Shown piece after piece: positions 8,065 through 17,414 of a stretch of DNA of 58,544 bases (position 1 is its first letter; every line of letters begins with the position of its first letter). A model generated the notes under the pieces. That model ran no database searches. It was not told where the DNA came from and was given only the letters and a program-made list of their open reading frames with translations. The position numbers and the translations under genes are program-made. The stretch is from Saprospiraceae bacterium (GTDB lineage: Bacteria; Bacteroidota; Bacteroidia; Chitinophagales; Saprospiraceae), in the NCBI GenBank assembly GCA_013002625.1, contig JABDJE010000319.1, forward strand, positions 1 through 58,544, in the 5' to 3' direction.

Positions 8065-9345
8065 TTAATTTAATTTTTTAAATCCTGTATAACTTTGAAG
8101 AACTTCAGGTATTAGAACGCCATCATCTGTTTGATTGTTCTCTAAAATCGCTGCAACTATTCGAGCCAATGCCAAAGCACTGCCATTTAAGGTATGTGCT
8201 AATTGGGTCTTCCCATCTTCATCTCGATACCTCAATTTCAAGCGATTACTTTGAAACGTTTCAAAATTCGAAACAGAGCTAACTTCCAACCATTTTTTTT
8301 GCGCTGCTGAAAACACTTCAAAATCATATGTTAGTGCAGACGCAAATGTTAAGTCTCCACCACATAAACGCAATATCCTATATGGCAGTTCCAGCTTTTG
8401 CAGTAATCCTTCTACATATTGGACCATTTCGTCTAAAGTTGTATAGGATTTATCTGGATGTTGGATTTGGACGATCTCAATTTTATCAAATTGGTGTACC
8501 CTATTCAATCCTTTTACGTCTGCTCCATAAGAGCCCGCTTCTCTCCTGAAACAAGGTGTAAATCCAGCTAACTTGATTGGAAAGTCCTTTTCTTTTACAA
8601 TATCGCCCCTGTATATATTTGTCAGTGGCACTTCAGCTGTAGGAATTAGATATAATTCATCTTTTTCCATGTGATACATCTGGCCTTCCTTGTCGGGCAA
8701 TTGTCCTGTTCCACGCGCTGAATCCTGATTAACCATTAGAGGCGGAATTATTTCTGTATATCCAGCCTTGATAGCTTCATCCAGGAAAAAATTTATCAAC
8801 GCCCTTTGAAGTCTAGATCCTTTATTTATAAATACAGGAAAACCTGACCCAGTTATTTTGACACCTAATTCAAAATCAAGAACATTATATTTTTTGCCAA
8901 TCTCCCAATGCGGAATAGCATCTTCCTCCAATTCTGGAATTGGAATAGAACCCATCTTCACTACTTCATTATCTTCTTCTGATGTTCCATCCGGAACTAA
9001 ATCGTGTGGAACATTGGGAATATTAAGTAACAGCTCTTCTACTACTTTCTTTGACTCATTTAATTGTTGTTCAGCTTCAGCAATTTTAGACTTTAGTTTT
9101 TCAACTTCATGCTTTGCAGCATTGGCTTCTTCAGCTTTGCCTTCTTTGAATAGTTGTCCTATTTGCTTTGAAATTGAATTGCGCTGTGCTAAATATCCAT
9201 CATTCTCGGTCTGAATGCGCTTGCGCGCATCATCTGCGTTGATTACTTTATCAAGCATGACCATTTTCTCACTGCCCCATCCTCTTTTTCTCAAGGCGTT
9301 TTCTATCTTAGCTTTCTCCGCTCTTATTTTTGAAACCTCCAGCAT
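8065..9345 (-). CDS. serS: seryl-tRNA synthetase
   Basis: Class II aminoacyl-tRNA synthetase charging tRNA-Ser. An N-terminal long coiled-coil arm (roughly residues 30-110, rich in K and E) is followed by the catalytic core with motif 2 (FRREAGSYGAD) and motif 3 (NGSALALARIVAAILENNQ). Its 426 aa match the bacterial enzyme. It is probably the first gene of a leftward operon with the YugP-like gene, frr and the Asp-box gene. A perfect TAnnTTTG box lies about 23 bp before its start on the same strand. Confidence 0.97.
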   Translation of the reverse strand: MLEVSKIRAEKAKIENALRKRGWGSEKMVMLDKVINADDARKRIQTENDGYLAQRNSISKQIGQLFKEGKAEEANAAKHEVEKLKSKIAEAEQQLNESKKVVEELLLNIPNVPHDLVPDGTSEEDNEVVKMGSIPIPELEEDAIPHWEIGKKYNVLDFELGVKITGSGFPVFINKGSRLQRALINFFLDEAIKAGYTEIIPPLMVNQDSARGTGQLPDKEGQMYHMEKDELYLIPTAEVPLTNIYRGDIVKEKDFPIKLAGFTPCFRREAGSYGADVKGLNRVHQFDKIEIVQIQHPDKSYTTLDEMVQYVEGLLQKLELPYRILRLCGGDLTFASALTYDFEVFSAAQKKWLEVSSVSNFETFQSNRLKLRYRDEDGKTQLAHTLNGSALALARIVAAILENNQTDDGVLIPEVLQSYTGFKKLN

Positions 9346-9367
9346 AATACATTTCTTAATTAGACGC

Positions 9368-9375
9368 CAAATATA
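9368..9375 (-). promoter_or_regulatory. serS: -7 promoter box for serS
   Basis: Reading leftward, the bases are TATATTTG, an exact TAnnTTTG match, 23 bp before the serS start codon. No convincing -33 TTTG is seen at the expected distance. Confidence 0.55.
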
Positions 9376-9471
9376 CTAACTATCGTGCAGGGCTGTTACT
9401 CTTAGAGGTGTTAAGGGAAGGGATATGAGCCTTTTTTGAGATACTATATTTCATCTTTTATATATTAAGTA

Positions 9472-9479
9472 TATATTTG
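9472..9479 (+). promoter_or_regulatory. rho: -7 promoter box for rho
   Basis: TATATTTG, an exact TAnnTTTG match followed by C, lies 114 bp before the rho ATG. This predicts a leader of about 100 nt, long enough to hold rho autoregulation, although I see no clear hairpin in it. Confidence 0.5.
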
Positions 9480-9592
9480 CAGTCGAGAAAACTTCATGAT
9501 CGCTAAATCTGAAGCGATTAGAATCAAATTTCCCACTACAATTTTCAGGATTAACAATTCAAATACACTAAATCTATTTCAATTTATATCTT

Positions 9593-11209
9593 ATGTATGA
9601 TATTCTTCAACTGAATGAAATGCTCGTTCCTGAGCTTAAAGAAATTGCAGAACAACTTGAATTAAAAGGGTACAAAAAATTAAGTAAGCAAGACCTTATC
9701 TATAAAATATTGGATCACCAGGCTGTCGTAGGCGGCAATGGAGATGCTAAAGCTGATGAAAAACCCGCGGAATCTCCTAAAGCCGAACAGAAAAAACCTG
9801 AACCTAGGAAAGCTGAGCCTAAACAAGCAGCTCCAAAGAGAGAGGTAAAAACTGAGAATAAAGAAGAAAAAGCTGAAACGCAGGAATCTGGTGAAGAGAA
9901 AAAGGAAGAAAGAAAAGACCGAAGACCTTCCGATGGGAGATCACGCCAAAATAGAAGAGATAATAACTCGAACCGTGACAGAAGAGATGACAGGGATGAC
10001 AGAGGAGATAGAGGCAACAGAAGAACCCGGCCAGAAAGAGATGAAAACAGAGATCAGGGTGAAAAGGTTAAGAAGTTCAATGTAGACATGGATGGCGTTA
10101 TCGAAGGATCTGGTATCCTTGAAATGATGTCTGATGGATATGGCTTTCTTCGTTCTTCAGACTACAATTACCTTACATCTCCAGATGATATTTATGTTTC
10201 ACCAAGTCAAATTAAATTATTTGGTTTGAAAACCGGTGATACTGTAACTGGCGCAATTAGACCTCCAAAAGAAGGTGAAAAGTATTTTGCGCTTCTGCGT
10301 GTATCCAAGATCAATGGACTTGACCCAGAAAAAACCAGAGAAAGAATACCATTCGATTACCTGACACCTCTTTTTCCGAATGAGAAGTTCAATTTGTGTT
10401 CTCATCCAGCCGGAAAGGACTATGGTAACAGAATGATTGATTTATTTACACCGATAGGAAAAGGTCAAAGAGGATTGATTGTAGCACAGCCTAAAACTGG
10501 TAAAACTTTCTTATTAAAAGATATTGCCAATGCGATTGCTGACAATCACCCGGAAAGTTATATGATCGTTCTATTGATCGATGAGCGTCCGGAAGAAGTA
10601 ACCGACATGCAGAGAAGTGTAAAAGCTGAAGTAATTGCTTCAACTTTCGATCAGCCTGCTGATAATCATGTACGTGTAGCCAATATCGTTATTGAGAAGG
10701 CAAAAAGAATGGTTGAAAGTGGTCATGATGTTGTAATCCTATTAGACTCAATTACCAGATTAGCAAGAGCATATAACACGGTAGCCCCTGCTTCAGGTAA
10801 GGTATTATCCGGTGGTGTTGAAGCCAATGCATTGCAAAAGCCTAAAAAATTCTTTGGTGCCGCAAGAAATATTGAAAATGGTGGTTCACTAACCATTCTG
10901 GCGACAGCACTTACAGAGACTGGATCCAAAATGGATGAAGTGATCTTCGAAGAATTTAAAGGAACGGGTAACATGGAGCTTCAATTGGATAGATCATTAT
11001 CTAACAAACGTATCTACCCTGCTATCGATCTTACCAAATCAAGCACACGTCGTGAAGACCTGTTGTTTGACGAAGGAATCATGGCAAGAATGCATGTATT
11101 GAGAAACCACCTGGCTGACATGAAACCGGATGAAGCCATGGCATTCCTTAAGAAGCACATGGTAGGCACAACAAGCAACGAGGAGTTTCTTGTAACGATG
11201 AACGGATAA
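9593..11209 (+). CDS. rho: transcription termination factor Rho with long charged insertion
   Basis: Hexameric RNA helicase that ends transcription. The Rho N domain (residues 1-45) is split from the cold-shock RNA-binding domain (about 165-240) by a low-complexity region of about 110 residues, first rich in A, K, E and P and then in R, D and N (runs such as DRRDDRDDRGDRG). The ATPase core shows Walker A AQPKTGKT (near 298-305), Walker B VVILLDSITRLARA and the C-terminal TKSSTRREDLL. Total length of 538 aa exceeds the E. coli protein (419 aa) because of the insertion. Such inserts are known in Bacteroidota Rho and are linked to extra RNA binding or disorder. Monocistronic, divergent from serS. 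Confidence 0.96.
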   Translation: MYDILQLNEMLVPELKEIAEQLELKGYKKLSKQDLIYKILDHQAVVGGNGDAKADEKPAESPKAEQKKPEPRKAEPKQAAPKREVKTENKEEKAETQESGEEKKEERKDRRPSDGRSRQNRRDNNSNRDRRDDRDDRGDRGNRRTRPERDENRDQGEKVKKFNVDMDGVIEGSGILEMMSDGYGFLRSSDYNYLTSPDDIYVSPSQIKLFGLKTGDTVTGAIRPPKEGEKYFALLRVSKINGLDPEKTRERIPFDYLTPLFPNEKFNLCSHPAGKDYGNRMIDLFTPIGKGQRGLIVAQPKTGKTFLLKDIANAIADNHPESYMIVLLIDERPEEVTDMQRSVKAEVIASTFDQPADNHVRVANIVIEKAKRMVESGHDVVILLDSITRLARAYNTVAPASGKVLSGGVEANALQKPKKFFGAARNIENGGSLTILATALTETGSKMDEVIFEEFKGTGNMELQLDRSLSNKRIYPAIDLTKSSTRREDLLFDEGIMARMHVLRNHLADMKPDEAMAFLKKHMVGTTSNEEFLVTMNG

Positions 11210-11267
11210 TTTTTCAAGAAATAATCTATTTTTTGCTTGGCATATTGGTATTTATATAAATTAAGCA

Positions 11268-11275
11268 TAACTTTG
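11268..11275 (+). promoter_or_regulatory. rpmH: -7 promoter box for rpmH-rnpA
   Basis: TAACTTTG, an exact TAnnTTTG match, 40 bp before the rpmH ATG. A TTGG at 11245-11248 lies 19 bp upstream, near the expected place of the -33 element. Confidence 0.6.
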
Positions 11276-11315
11276 CCGTCCTTTTGAAAAGGAACAAATA
11301 AGAAATACTTAGAAA

Positions 11316-11471
11316 ATGAAAAGAACTTTTCAACCATCAAGAAGAAAAAGAGTGAACAAGCACGGGTTCAGAGCTCGTATGGCTACTAAAAATGGTAGAA
11401 AGGTTTTAGCCAATCGCCGAGCAAAAGGTAGAGCTAAGCTTACCGTTTCTGACGAAATGCGCGTAAAATAA
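11316..11471 (+). CDS. rpmH: 50S ribosomal protein L34
   Basis: A 51-residue, very basic protein beginning MKRTFQPSRRKRVNKHGF and continuing with RARMATKNGRK, which is the almost invariant L34 sequence. It binds 23S rRNA in the large subunit. The C-terminus (LTVSDEMRVK) is a little longer than in E. coli, as is usual in Bacteroidota. It is followed by rnpA after 117 bp, the classical rpmH-rnpA order. Confidence 0.97.
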   Translation: MKRTFQPSRRKRVNKHGFRARMATKNGRKVLANRRAKGRAKLTVSDEMRVK

Positions 11472-11588
11472 CCTTACATTTCCTCTTTTACATATCTGTT
11501 TTCTTCCCATTGTGATTGGTGCAGCGATCTATGCACTTTATATTACTTCGTGTATATTTAATCCTCAAGCCAATACCGAAGCTAGTTT

Positions 11589-11981
11589 ATGTCTGATTTT
11601 TCATTTTCAAAACAAGAAAAGCTCAAAAGCAAAAAACGTATCGAGCAAATCTTCGCTTGCGGTAAATCTCAATTCAAGTTTCCATTTAAACTGGCATATA
11701 TTATTGAACCGTTATCATCTGATGATCAACAGAACTGGTCATTCGGTATTTCAATTCCAAAAAAAAAGATCAAGTCGGCAGTCAAAAGAAATTTATTGAA
11801 AAGACGTGTTCGGGAAGCATTTAGGCTAAACAAACAGGTCCTATTTCCTGCTTTAAACGCGAGGAATCTTAAACTTTCTTTAATGTTCATTTATATCGCG
11901 GAAGATGTAAAAAATTATTCCGTTATTGAAAAAAGCATCCTCACACATCTGGATCTGTTAAAAAATGAACTGGACAATTAA
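11589..11981 (+). CDS. rnpA: ribonuclease P protein component
   Basis: Protein subunit of RNase P, which trims the 5' leader of tRNA precursors. The family marks are the F-x-x-x-x-RI start (LKSKKRIEQIFACGK), the central basic helix with the RNR-type motif (SAVKRNLLKRRVREAFR), and 130 aa length. It lies downstream of rpmH as in most bacteria. Its last 17 bp overlap the start of the next gene. The gene usually found next, yidD, is absent here. Confidence 0.93.
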   Translation: MSDFSFSKQEKLKSKKRIEQIFACGKSQFKFPFKLAYIIEPLSSDDQQNWSFGISIPKKKIKSAVKRNLLKRRVREAFRLNKQVLFPALNARNLKLSLMFIYIAEDVKNYSVIEKSILTHLDLLKNELDN

Positions 11982-12498
11982 AACGATATTCTTTTTCTTA
12001 ATCTTCACCTCAGCCGCCCACGCACAGGTATTCCTTCAGCTAGAGAAATACAACGATCCCAATACAATTAAGATTCAGGCCGGTGAATACCTAAGCTACA
12101 CACTCAAAGAATACCCCGATGTCTGGCGCAAAGCACAAATTCAAAGAATTGATTACGAAGGGAATCTCATAGTATTCGATGAAGGATTTCGAACCATTGA
12201 TGAATTCGAAAAAATCAGGTTATACAGGGGATGGGCAAAAGCGGTCGGTTATGGTCTGATGCAGTTTAGTGCGGGTTGGTATCTGTTTGGCGGCATCGCC
12301 ACTTTAACACAGTCTGATTATACCATGAGTGAACGCGAAATAATAATTGGAGGCATCTTCGCAGGTGTGGGGTTCTTGGTTAAGCAATTGTTTTATAAAA
12401 GAACGATAAAACTGGGGAAAAGGAATAGACTCCGCATCGTAGATATCAGGATGTTTGATCCATCTTATCAAGCTGAATTGCGCTCCAGTAATAACTGA
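11965..12498 (+). CDS. uncharacterised envelope protein downstream of rnpA
   Basis: I do not recognise this 177-residue protein. It has a clear N-terminal signal peptide (hydrophobic core FFFLIFTSAAHAQ, probable cut after AHA). Next comes a region beginning with AGEYLSYTLKEYPDVW, which resembles a small beta domain, and then two hydrophobic glycine-rich stretches (near residues 93-110 and 125-140) that may be membrane segments, ending in a basic tail. It overlaps rnpA by 17 bp at its start and the convergent aroQ gene by 31 bp at its end, so it is packed between two housekeeping genes. Position suggests co-transcription with rpmH-rnpA. Confidence 0.75.
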   Translation: MNWTIKTIFFFLIFTSAAHAQVFLQLEKYNDPNTIKIQAGEYLSYTLKEYPDVWRKAQIQRIDYEGNLIVFDEGFRTIDEFEKIRLYRGWAKAVGYGLMQFSAGWYLFGGIATLTQSDYTMSEREIIIGGIFAGVGFLVKQLFYKRTIKLGKRNRLRIVDIRMFDPSYQAELRSSNN

Positions 12499-12896
12499 AT
12501 ACCTTGCTTATACCCTTCAAGACCCTGCCCTATTATTTGATGCACGCAGACATCTTTGATATAGGAGTAGTGTCTGAATTCTTCTCTTGAATATATGTCT
12601 GAAATATGAACTTCAACAACCGGTGTGCTTATGGAAGCAATGGCATCCCGAATAGCAATAGAGGTATGTGTATATGCACCCGGATTTATAACGATGCCTT
12701 CTACTGTAAAGCCATGTTGATGTAGTGTATCTATTAAATCACCTTCATGATTGGATTGGACATATAGAATCTCATGGCCTGAAAAATGCTCTCTAAGATA
12801 TCCCAAGTATTCATCCATTGACACATCCCCATAGATTTCGGTTTCTCTCAAACCCAGCAGGTTGAGGTTGGGCCCATTTAAAACTAGAATTTTCAT
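12468..12896 (-). CDS. aroQ: type II 3-dehydroquinate dehydratase
   Basis: Third step of the shikimate pathway, 3-dehydroquinate to 3-dehydroshikimate. Type II marks are NGPNLNLLG (7-15), the catalytic tyrosine Y22 in ETEIYG, QSNHEGDLID, INPGAYTHTSIA with the catalytic His, and the VEVHISD block with EEFRHYS. Its 142 aa are normal for the dodecameric enzyme. It follows recQ by 3 bp on the same strand, and its end overlaps the convergent unknown gene by 31 bp. Confidence 0.96.
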   Translation of the reverse strand: MKILVLNGPNLNLLGLRETEIYGDVSMDEYLGYLREHFSGHEILYVQSNHEGDLIDTLHQHGFTVEGIVINPGAYTHTSIAIRDAIASISTPVVEVHISDIYSREEFRHYSYIKDVCVHQIIGQGLEGYKQGIQLLLERNSA

Positions 12897-12899
12897 CGA

Positions 12900-15116
12900 T
12901 TAGTTTGCCATTTCACTCATGAACTTAATCCTAATCATCTGAATTTCCTCCATTGTGATATCGTCTTCCTGTAACGCTTCAAATGCATCTGCTACCGTAT
13001 CGGTCTCGGCTTCACTGAAATAATCATAGACATCTTCAATAACCGATTCATCCAAATTATCATCGAGATAATAATTAATATCCAGTTTGGTGCCTGAATT
13101 AACGATATTATTCATTTCTGTCAGCAATTCTTCCAGAGATTTATTTAACCCTTCTGCGATGTCTTCAAGCGCCAATTTTCGATCAATCCCTTGAATGATG
13201 TGAATCTTAGACTTTGATTTATTGGCAAGTTGTTTTATGACAAAATCATCAGGTCGTTCAATTCCATTAGCTTCTACATATTCCTGAATCAGTTCGATAA
13301 ACGGTTGGGCATATTTTTTAGCCTTACCAGCACTGACACCTGAAATCTTCAGCATGTCCTCCATACTCAGCGGGTAATAGGTTGCCATATCCTGCAGTGC
13401 AGGTTCAAGAAACAAGACCCATGGTTGCAGATTTTTACGCTTAGCTTCAGATTTTCTTAAATCCTTTAGCATGGTCAGCAAGGTATTGTCCAATGCAGAC
13501 CCTGCACTAGCAGATGTTACAAAATCATCAGCACTGGTGTCAGAAAAGTCCCTGTTTAAAGGAATTTCAATTTTTGAAGGAGTATCAAGATAAGCTTCAC
13601 CCTTATCTGTCAACCTTAACAAGCCATATTCTTCGATCTCTTTGTAGATAAGATTATTTAAAATAGCATGCCGCAAAATAGAATGCCAAAAGAGCTCACC
13701 CCTTTCTTTACCTATGCCATAATTGGGCTTGGTATCAAAGTTAAATGTCTTTATTTCCTTGGATGCTTTACCAACTAAAAAATCAGCTATGACTTTTACA
13801 CCATAATTCTGATTTAAATCCTTGATTACCTGAATAGCTGTTTGCATTTCCTGCGTAACCAGTTGTTTTTCTTTTGGATGTTTGCAATTATCACACTTGT
13901 CATTGCAATTGGCATCATCAAAATTTTCACCGAAATAATGCAAAAGGAATTTACGACGACAAGAGCTTGTCTCTGCATAGGCAATGATCTCCTCCATTAA
14001 TTGTCCAGCCAATTCCTTCTCAGCGACACCTTTATCTCTGAGAAACTTCTCAAGTTTAAGGATATCCTTGTAGCTGTAAAATGTCAGACAATGTCCCTTT
14101 AATCCATCTCTACCTGCTCTACCTGTTTCTTGATAATAGTTCTCAATACTTTTGGGAATGTCATAATGTATCACAAATCGAACATCCGGCTTGTCAATAC
14201 CCATACCGAATGCTATGGTAGCCACGATCACCTCAATTTCCTCCATCAAAAAATCATCCTGTACTTTATTTCTCGTTTTAGAGTCCAGCCCTGCATGATA
14301 CGGAGCAGCATTGATCCCATTTAATCTAAGGACTTCTGCTACCTCTTCGGTGGCCTTTCTGGATTGGACATATATAATCCCCGATTCACCTTTGTGCTTG
14401 TTTATAAACTGGACGATTTGCTTGAAGGTTTCTGCCTTCTCCATCTTTGGCCGAACCTCGTAATAAAGATTATCTCTATTGAAGGAAGAGACAAAAATAT
14501 TTACATCCTTCATTTCAAGATTCTTGATGATATCGGATTGTACCTTCGGCGTTGCTGTAGCGGTTAAAGCAATCAAAGGAATATTGGATCCGATATTCTT
14601 CACCATTATTTTGATCTTTCTATATTCGGGTCTGAAATCATGACCCCATTCAGAAATACAATGGGCCTCATCAATCGCTATAAAGGATATATTGGAGTTT
14701 CTGAAAAATTCGATATTCTCCTCCTTGGTGAGTGTCTCCGGGGCGATAAAAACCATCTTGGTCACACCTGATTCAATATCATCTTTGACTTGTTTCATCT
14801 GCGTCTTATTCAAAGACGAATTCAGAAAATGTGCAACGGCGTCATTTTCACTAAACCCCCTGATACTATCAACCTGATTTTTCATCAAGGCGATCAGTGG
14901 ACTTACGATAAGTGCGATTCCCTCGGACATCAATGCCGGCAGTTGATAGCACATAGATTTACCACCTCCGGTTGGCATAATAACAAAGGTGTCACGACCC
15001 GAGAGAATACTTTGAATGATCTTCTCCTGGTTAAGTTTGAACTCATTGAATCCAAAAAAACTATGTAATGCGGACTTTATATCCATGTTTCCGATCTCTA
15101 CTTCTTGAACATCCAT
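12900..15116 (-). CDS. recQ: ATP-dependent DNA helicase RecQ
   Basis: 3'-5' DNA helicase for recombination and replication-fork repair. The order is: helicase core with Walker A (MPTGGGKS, 47-54) and DEAH box (149-152, then CISEWGHDFRPEY), the second RecA lobe with QETGRAGRDG, the zinc-binding RQC part with CRRKFLLHYFGE and CNDKCDNC, a winged helix, an HRDC domain (about 555-630), and a further helical and acidic C-terminal tail. At 738 aa it is longer than E. coli RecQ because of this tail. The Met1 start is supported by the tight spacing of the ORF; Met11 is an alternative. It forms a two-gene unit with aroQ. The 248 bp upstream hold nothing I can name. Confidence 0.96.
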   Translation of the reverse strand: MDVQEVEIGNMDIKSALHSFFGFNEFKLNQEKIIQSILSGRDTFVIMPTGGGKSMCYQLPALMSEGIALIVSPLIALMKNQVDSIRGFSENDAVAHFLNSSLNKTQMKQVKDDIESGVTKMVFIAPETLTKEENIEFFRNSNISFIAIDEAHCISEWGHDFRPEYRKIKIMVKNIGSNIPLIALTATATPKVQSDIIKNLEMKDVNIFVSSFNRDNLYYEVRPKMEKAETFKQIVQFINKHKGESGIIYVQSRKATEEVAEVLRLNGINAAPYHAGLDSKTRNKVQDDFLMEEIEVIVATIAFGMGIDKPDVRFVIHYDIPKSIENYYQETGRAGRDGLKGHCLTFYSYKDILKLEKFLRDKGVAEKELAGQLMEEIIAYAETSSCRRKFLLHYFGENFDDANCNDKCDNCKHPKEKQLVTQEMQTAIQVIKDLNQNYGVKVIADFLVGKASKEIKTFNFDTKPNYGIGKERGELFWHSILRHAILNNLIYKEIEEYGLLRLTDKGEAYLDTPSKIEIPLNRDFSDTSADDFVTSASAGSALDNTLLTMLKDLRKSEAKRKNLQPWVLFLEPALQDMATYYPLSMEDMLKISGVSAGKAKKYAQPFIELIQEYVEANGIERPDDFVIKQLANKSKSKIHIIQGIDRKLALEDIAEGLNKSLEELLTEMNNIVNSGTKLDINYYLDDNLDESVIEDVYDYFSEAETDTVADAFEALQEDDITMEEIQMIRIKFMSEMAN

Positions 15117-15364
15117 GGTTTATATATTACTGTGGCATCTGAAATCAATATCAAACTGTAGTGTGTAAATAAAAGTTGGGGAAGATTTGTTCTAAGAAAT
15201 GATTCCAGTTAGCCTTTATCACGTTTTGTTTAATAAAAGATACAACAATTAGAATGAAATTTGGCTTTAGGGCTTGTTTAAAAGCGCAAAAAAATCAAAA
15301 AAATTTAACCTGAAGTAAAGATTAAGTTTAATAATAAGACTATATCAAACAAATATGTAATTTA

Positions 15365-16756
15365 TCAGACAACCTGAGACTTCCACTTTCCTTTTCTAAA
15401 TAAATAAACAGCTGCAGTTGAGATAAAAATGGAGCTGATTGATATAGCCATATATACCCCCATTGAATTAAATTCAACGACATACGCAAGAATATACGCC
15501 AGTGGAATTTGCACCAACCACATAAAGATGAAGCTTAACATTGTAGGTGTGTAGGTATCCCCGGCGCCATTGAATGCTTGATTGATGACCATTTGATAGG
15601 CGAAAAAGATATAGCCCAAGCATATAATTTTTAAACACAAAGCAGACTCATTAATGACCAATACGTCTTGGGTGAAAATGCTGCTTATTGGTTTTGCAAA
15701 GAGGAAAAATATAATTGAAAGGACAAAAAGAAACATCATATTATAAAATCCAGCCGTCCAAACAGTTTTTTCAGCTCGGTCCGGTTCACCGGCCCCCAAA
15801 TTTTGACCCACCAGCGTTGCCGTAGCATTGGATAAGCCCCAGGAAGGCAGTATTGAAAAAATAATAATTCGTATGGCAATTGTATAGCCGGCTAAAACTG
15901 AACTACCAAAGGACGCCAAAATCCTGATAAGGAATATCCAACTGGCTGTTGAAATCAAGAATTGTCCTGCCCCACCTGCACTCACAGGAATCAAGGTGCG
16001 CATAACATCCATATTAACCCGCAGATGTTCACGATATATTTTTATAATTGAAGAATCAGATAACAGCACATACATCTGATAAAGTACCCCTACACCCCTT
16101 CCTATGCAAGTGGCTATTGCTGCACCTTCCACGCCCATGGCCGTAATTGGACCCAACCCGAGAATTAAAATTGGATCCAACACTATATTTAAGCCATTGG
16201 ATAACACCAGTGTTCTCATTGCAATAGCTGCATTTCCTGCTGCCCTAAATATTCCGTTGAAAACAAAAAGCAACATCAAAATGAGATTCAGGCCCAGAAT
16301 CAATCGTGTATAGCCTGCACCCTCTTCAATTAATGATTCGTCAGCGCCCATCAACCTTAATATGTCATCCGCAAAAGCAAATGACAACCCACCTGTAACA
16401 AGAGATACACCAACCCCAAGAATAATAGCCTGCACTGCCACATCTGATGCCTGCTTGATCTGCTTTTCACCAATTCTTCGTGCGATCATAGCCGTTGCGC
16501 CCATAGCGATTCCGATGGCAACAGATTCAATAAGCATCAACACACCCTCAGTCATTCCAATAGTGGCCACTGCATTTATACTGACCTGCGCAACAAAGAA
16601 TACGTCTACAATAGCAAACAAAGATTCCATGAGCATCTCAAGGATCATTGGGATGGCTAAAAGCACCAAAGCTTGATTTATACTACCTTTTGTAAAATCA
16701 TGCTCCTCACCTTTCACAGCTTTGGAAAATAATTTTATAAATTCGACTATACGCAT
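15365..16756 (-). CDS. MATE-family multidrug/cation efflux protein
   Basis: Inner-membrane antiporter of the MATE (NorM/DinF) family, 463 aa with about 12 hydrophobic segments in two similar halves. The N-terminal half has the family pattern PMILEMLMESLFAIVDVFFV followed by the GMTEGVL region, and the second half repeats the ATLVGQNLGAG element that MATE proteins share. Substrate cannot be told from sequence; sodium- or proton-coupled export of organic cations is usual. It is divergent from the ABC transporter genes, with only 28 bp between the two start codons, so their promoters must overlap. Confidence 0.9.
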   Translation of the reverse strand: MRIVEFIKLFSKAVKGEEHDFTKGSINQALVLLAIPMILEMLMESLFAIVDVFFVAQVSINAVATIGMTEGVLMLIESVAIGIAMGATAMIARRIGEKQIKQASDVAVQAIILGVGVSLVTGGLSFAFADDILRLMGADESLIEEGAGYTRLILGLNLILMLLFVFNGIFRAAGNAAIAMRTLVLSNGLNIVLDPILILGLGPITAMGVEGAAIATCIGRGVGVLYQMYVLLSDSSIIKIYREHLRVNMDVMRTLIPVSAGGAGQFLISTASWIFLIRILASFGSSVLAGYTIAIRIIIFSILPSWGLSNATATLVGQNLGAGEPDRAEKTVWTAGFYNMMFLFVLSIIFFLFAKPISSIFTQDVLVINESALCLKIICLGYIFFAYQMVINQAFNGAGDTYTPTMLSFIFMWLVQIPLAYILAYVVEFNSMGVYMAISISSIFISTAAVYLFRKGKWKSQVV

Positions 16757-16784
16757 TATTCGTATCTTTCGTTTGTAATTGTAT

Positions 16785-17414
16785 ATGCTTCAGACCCAAT
16801 CTATCGCTCATCAATATAAAGGAACACAAAGATTCCATTTTCCTGACATTAATTGTAATGCAGGAGAAACAATGTTAATTCTTGGACAATCCGGTGTGGG
16901 CAAATCCACCTTATTGCATATTCTTGCAGGAATTCTTCAACCCAAGGAAGGCAAGGTTCAAATTAATGACACTTCATTGTACAATCTTTCTGGTTCTAAA
17001 CGTGATAAATTTAGAGGAAAGGAAATTGGTTTGATATTCCAGAAACCTCATTTTGTTCAATCACTAAATGCATTTGATAATCTTATCCTGGCACAAAAAA
17101 TGGCCGGCCAATCACCAACGCCTCAAAAAATTAAAGCGCTGCTTGCCGGCTTGAATCTAGATCAGAGAATTCATGCCAAAGTCCATCAAATGAGTCAAGG
17201 AGAACTCCAAAGATTATCGATTGCACGTGCCCTCGTCAACGAACCCGGTTTGTTACTCGCTGATGAACCCACATCTGCATTGGATGATGCCAATTGTACC
17301 GAGGTAATCAAGTTAATGCAAAGCCATGCTCAGAAAGTCAATGCCGCATTAATCATTGTTACCCACGATAAGAGATTGAAAGACCTGTTTCCAAAAACAA
17401 TTGAATTGAAATGA
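16785..17414 (+). CDS. ABC transporter ATP-binding protein (LolD/MacB type)
   Basis: ATPase of an FtsX-family ABC system. Walker A is GQSGVGKS (34-41), followed by a Q-loop (IFQKPHFVQ), the signature MSQGELQRLSIARAL, and Walker B LLLADEPTSALD. The ATG at 16785 gives 209 aa with a normal N-terminus; an in-frame TTG 6 bp upstream is possible but needless. The stop overlaps the permease start as ATGA, so the two are translated together. The LolD/MacB group usually powers lipoprotein release, macrolide or peptide export, or mechanotransmission rather than import; the His-rich partner suggests metal involvement. TATCTTTC at 16763-16770 is a near match to a -7 box. Confidence 0.9.
   Translation: MLQTQSIAHQYKGTQRFHFPDINCNAGETMLILGQSGVGKSTLLHILAGILQPKEGKVQINDTSLYNLSGSKRDKFRGKEIGLIFQKPHFVQSLNAFDNLILAQKMAGQSPTPQKIKALLAGLNLDQRIHAKVHQMSQGELQRLSIARALVNEPGLLLADEPTSALDDANCTEVIKLMQSHAQKVNAALIIVTHDKRLKDLFPKTIELK

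Noticed and set aside
9715..10017. Serine/leucine-rich reverse-strand frame opposite the Rho insertion
   Set aside because: A mirror of the charged low-complexity insert; it has no start context, no neighbours and no protein-like composition.
11512..11799. GTG-started frame overlapping rnpA in another phase
   Set aside because: The rnpA frame has clear RNase P protein motifs over the same bases, and this frame has no recognisable features.
16104..16676. Forward-strand frames opposite the MATE gene
   Set aside because: They are antisense shadows of hydrophobic codons and contain no family motif.
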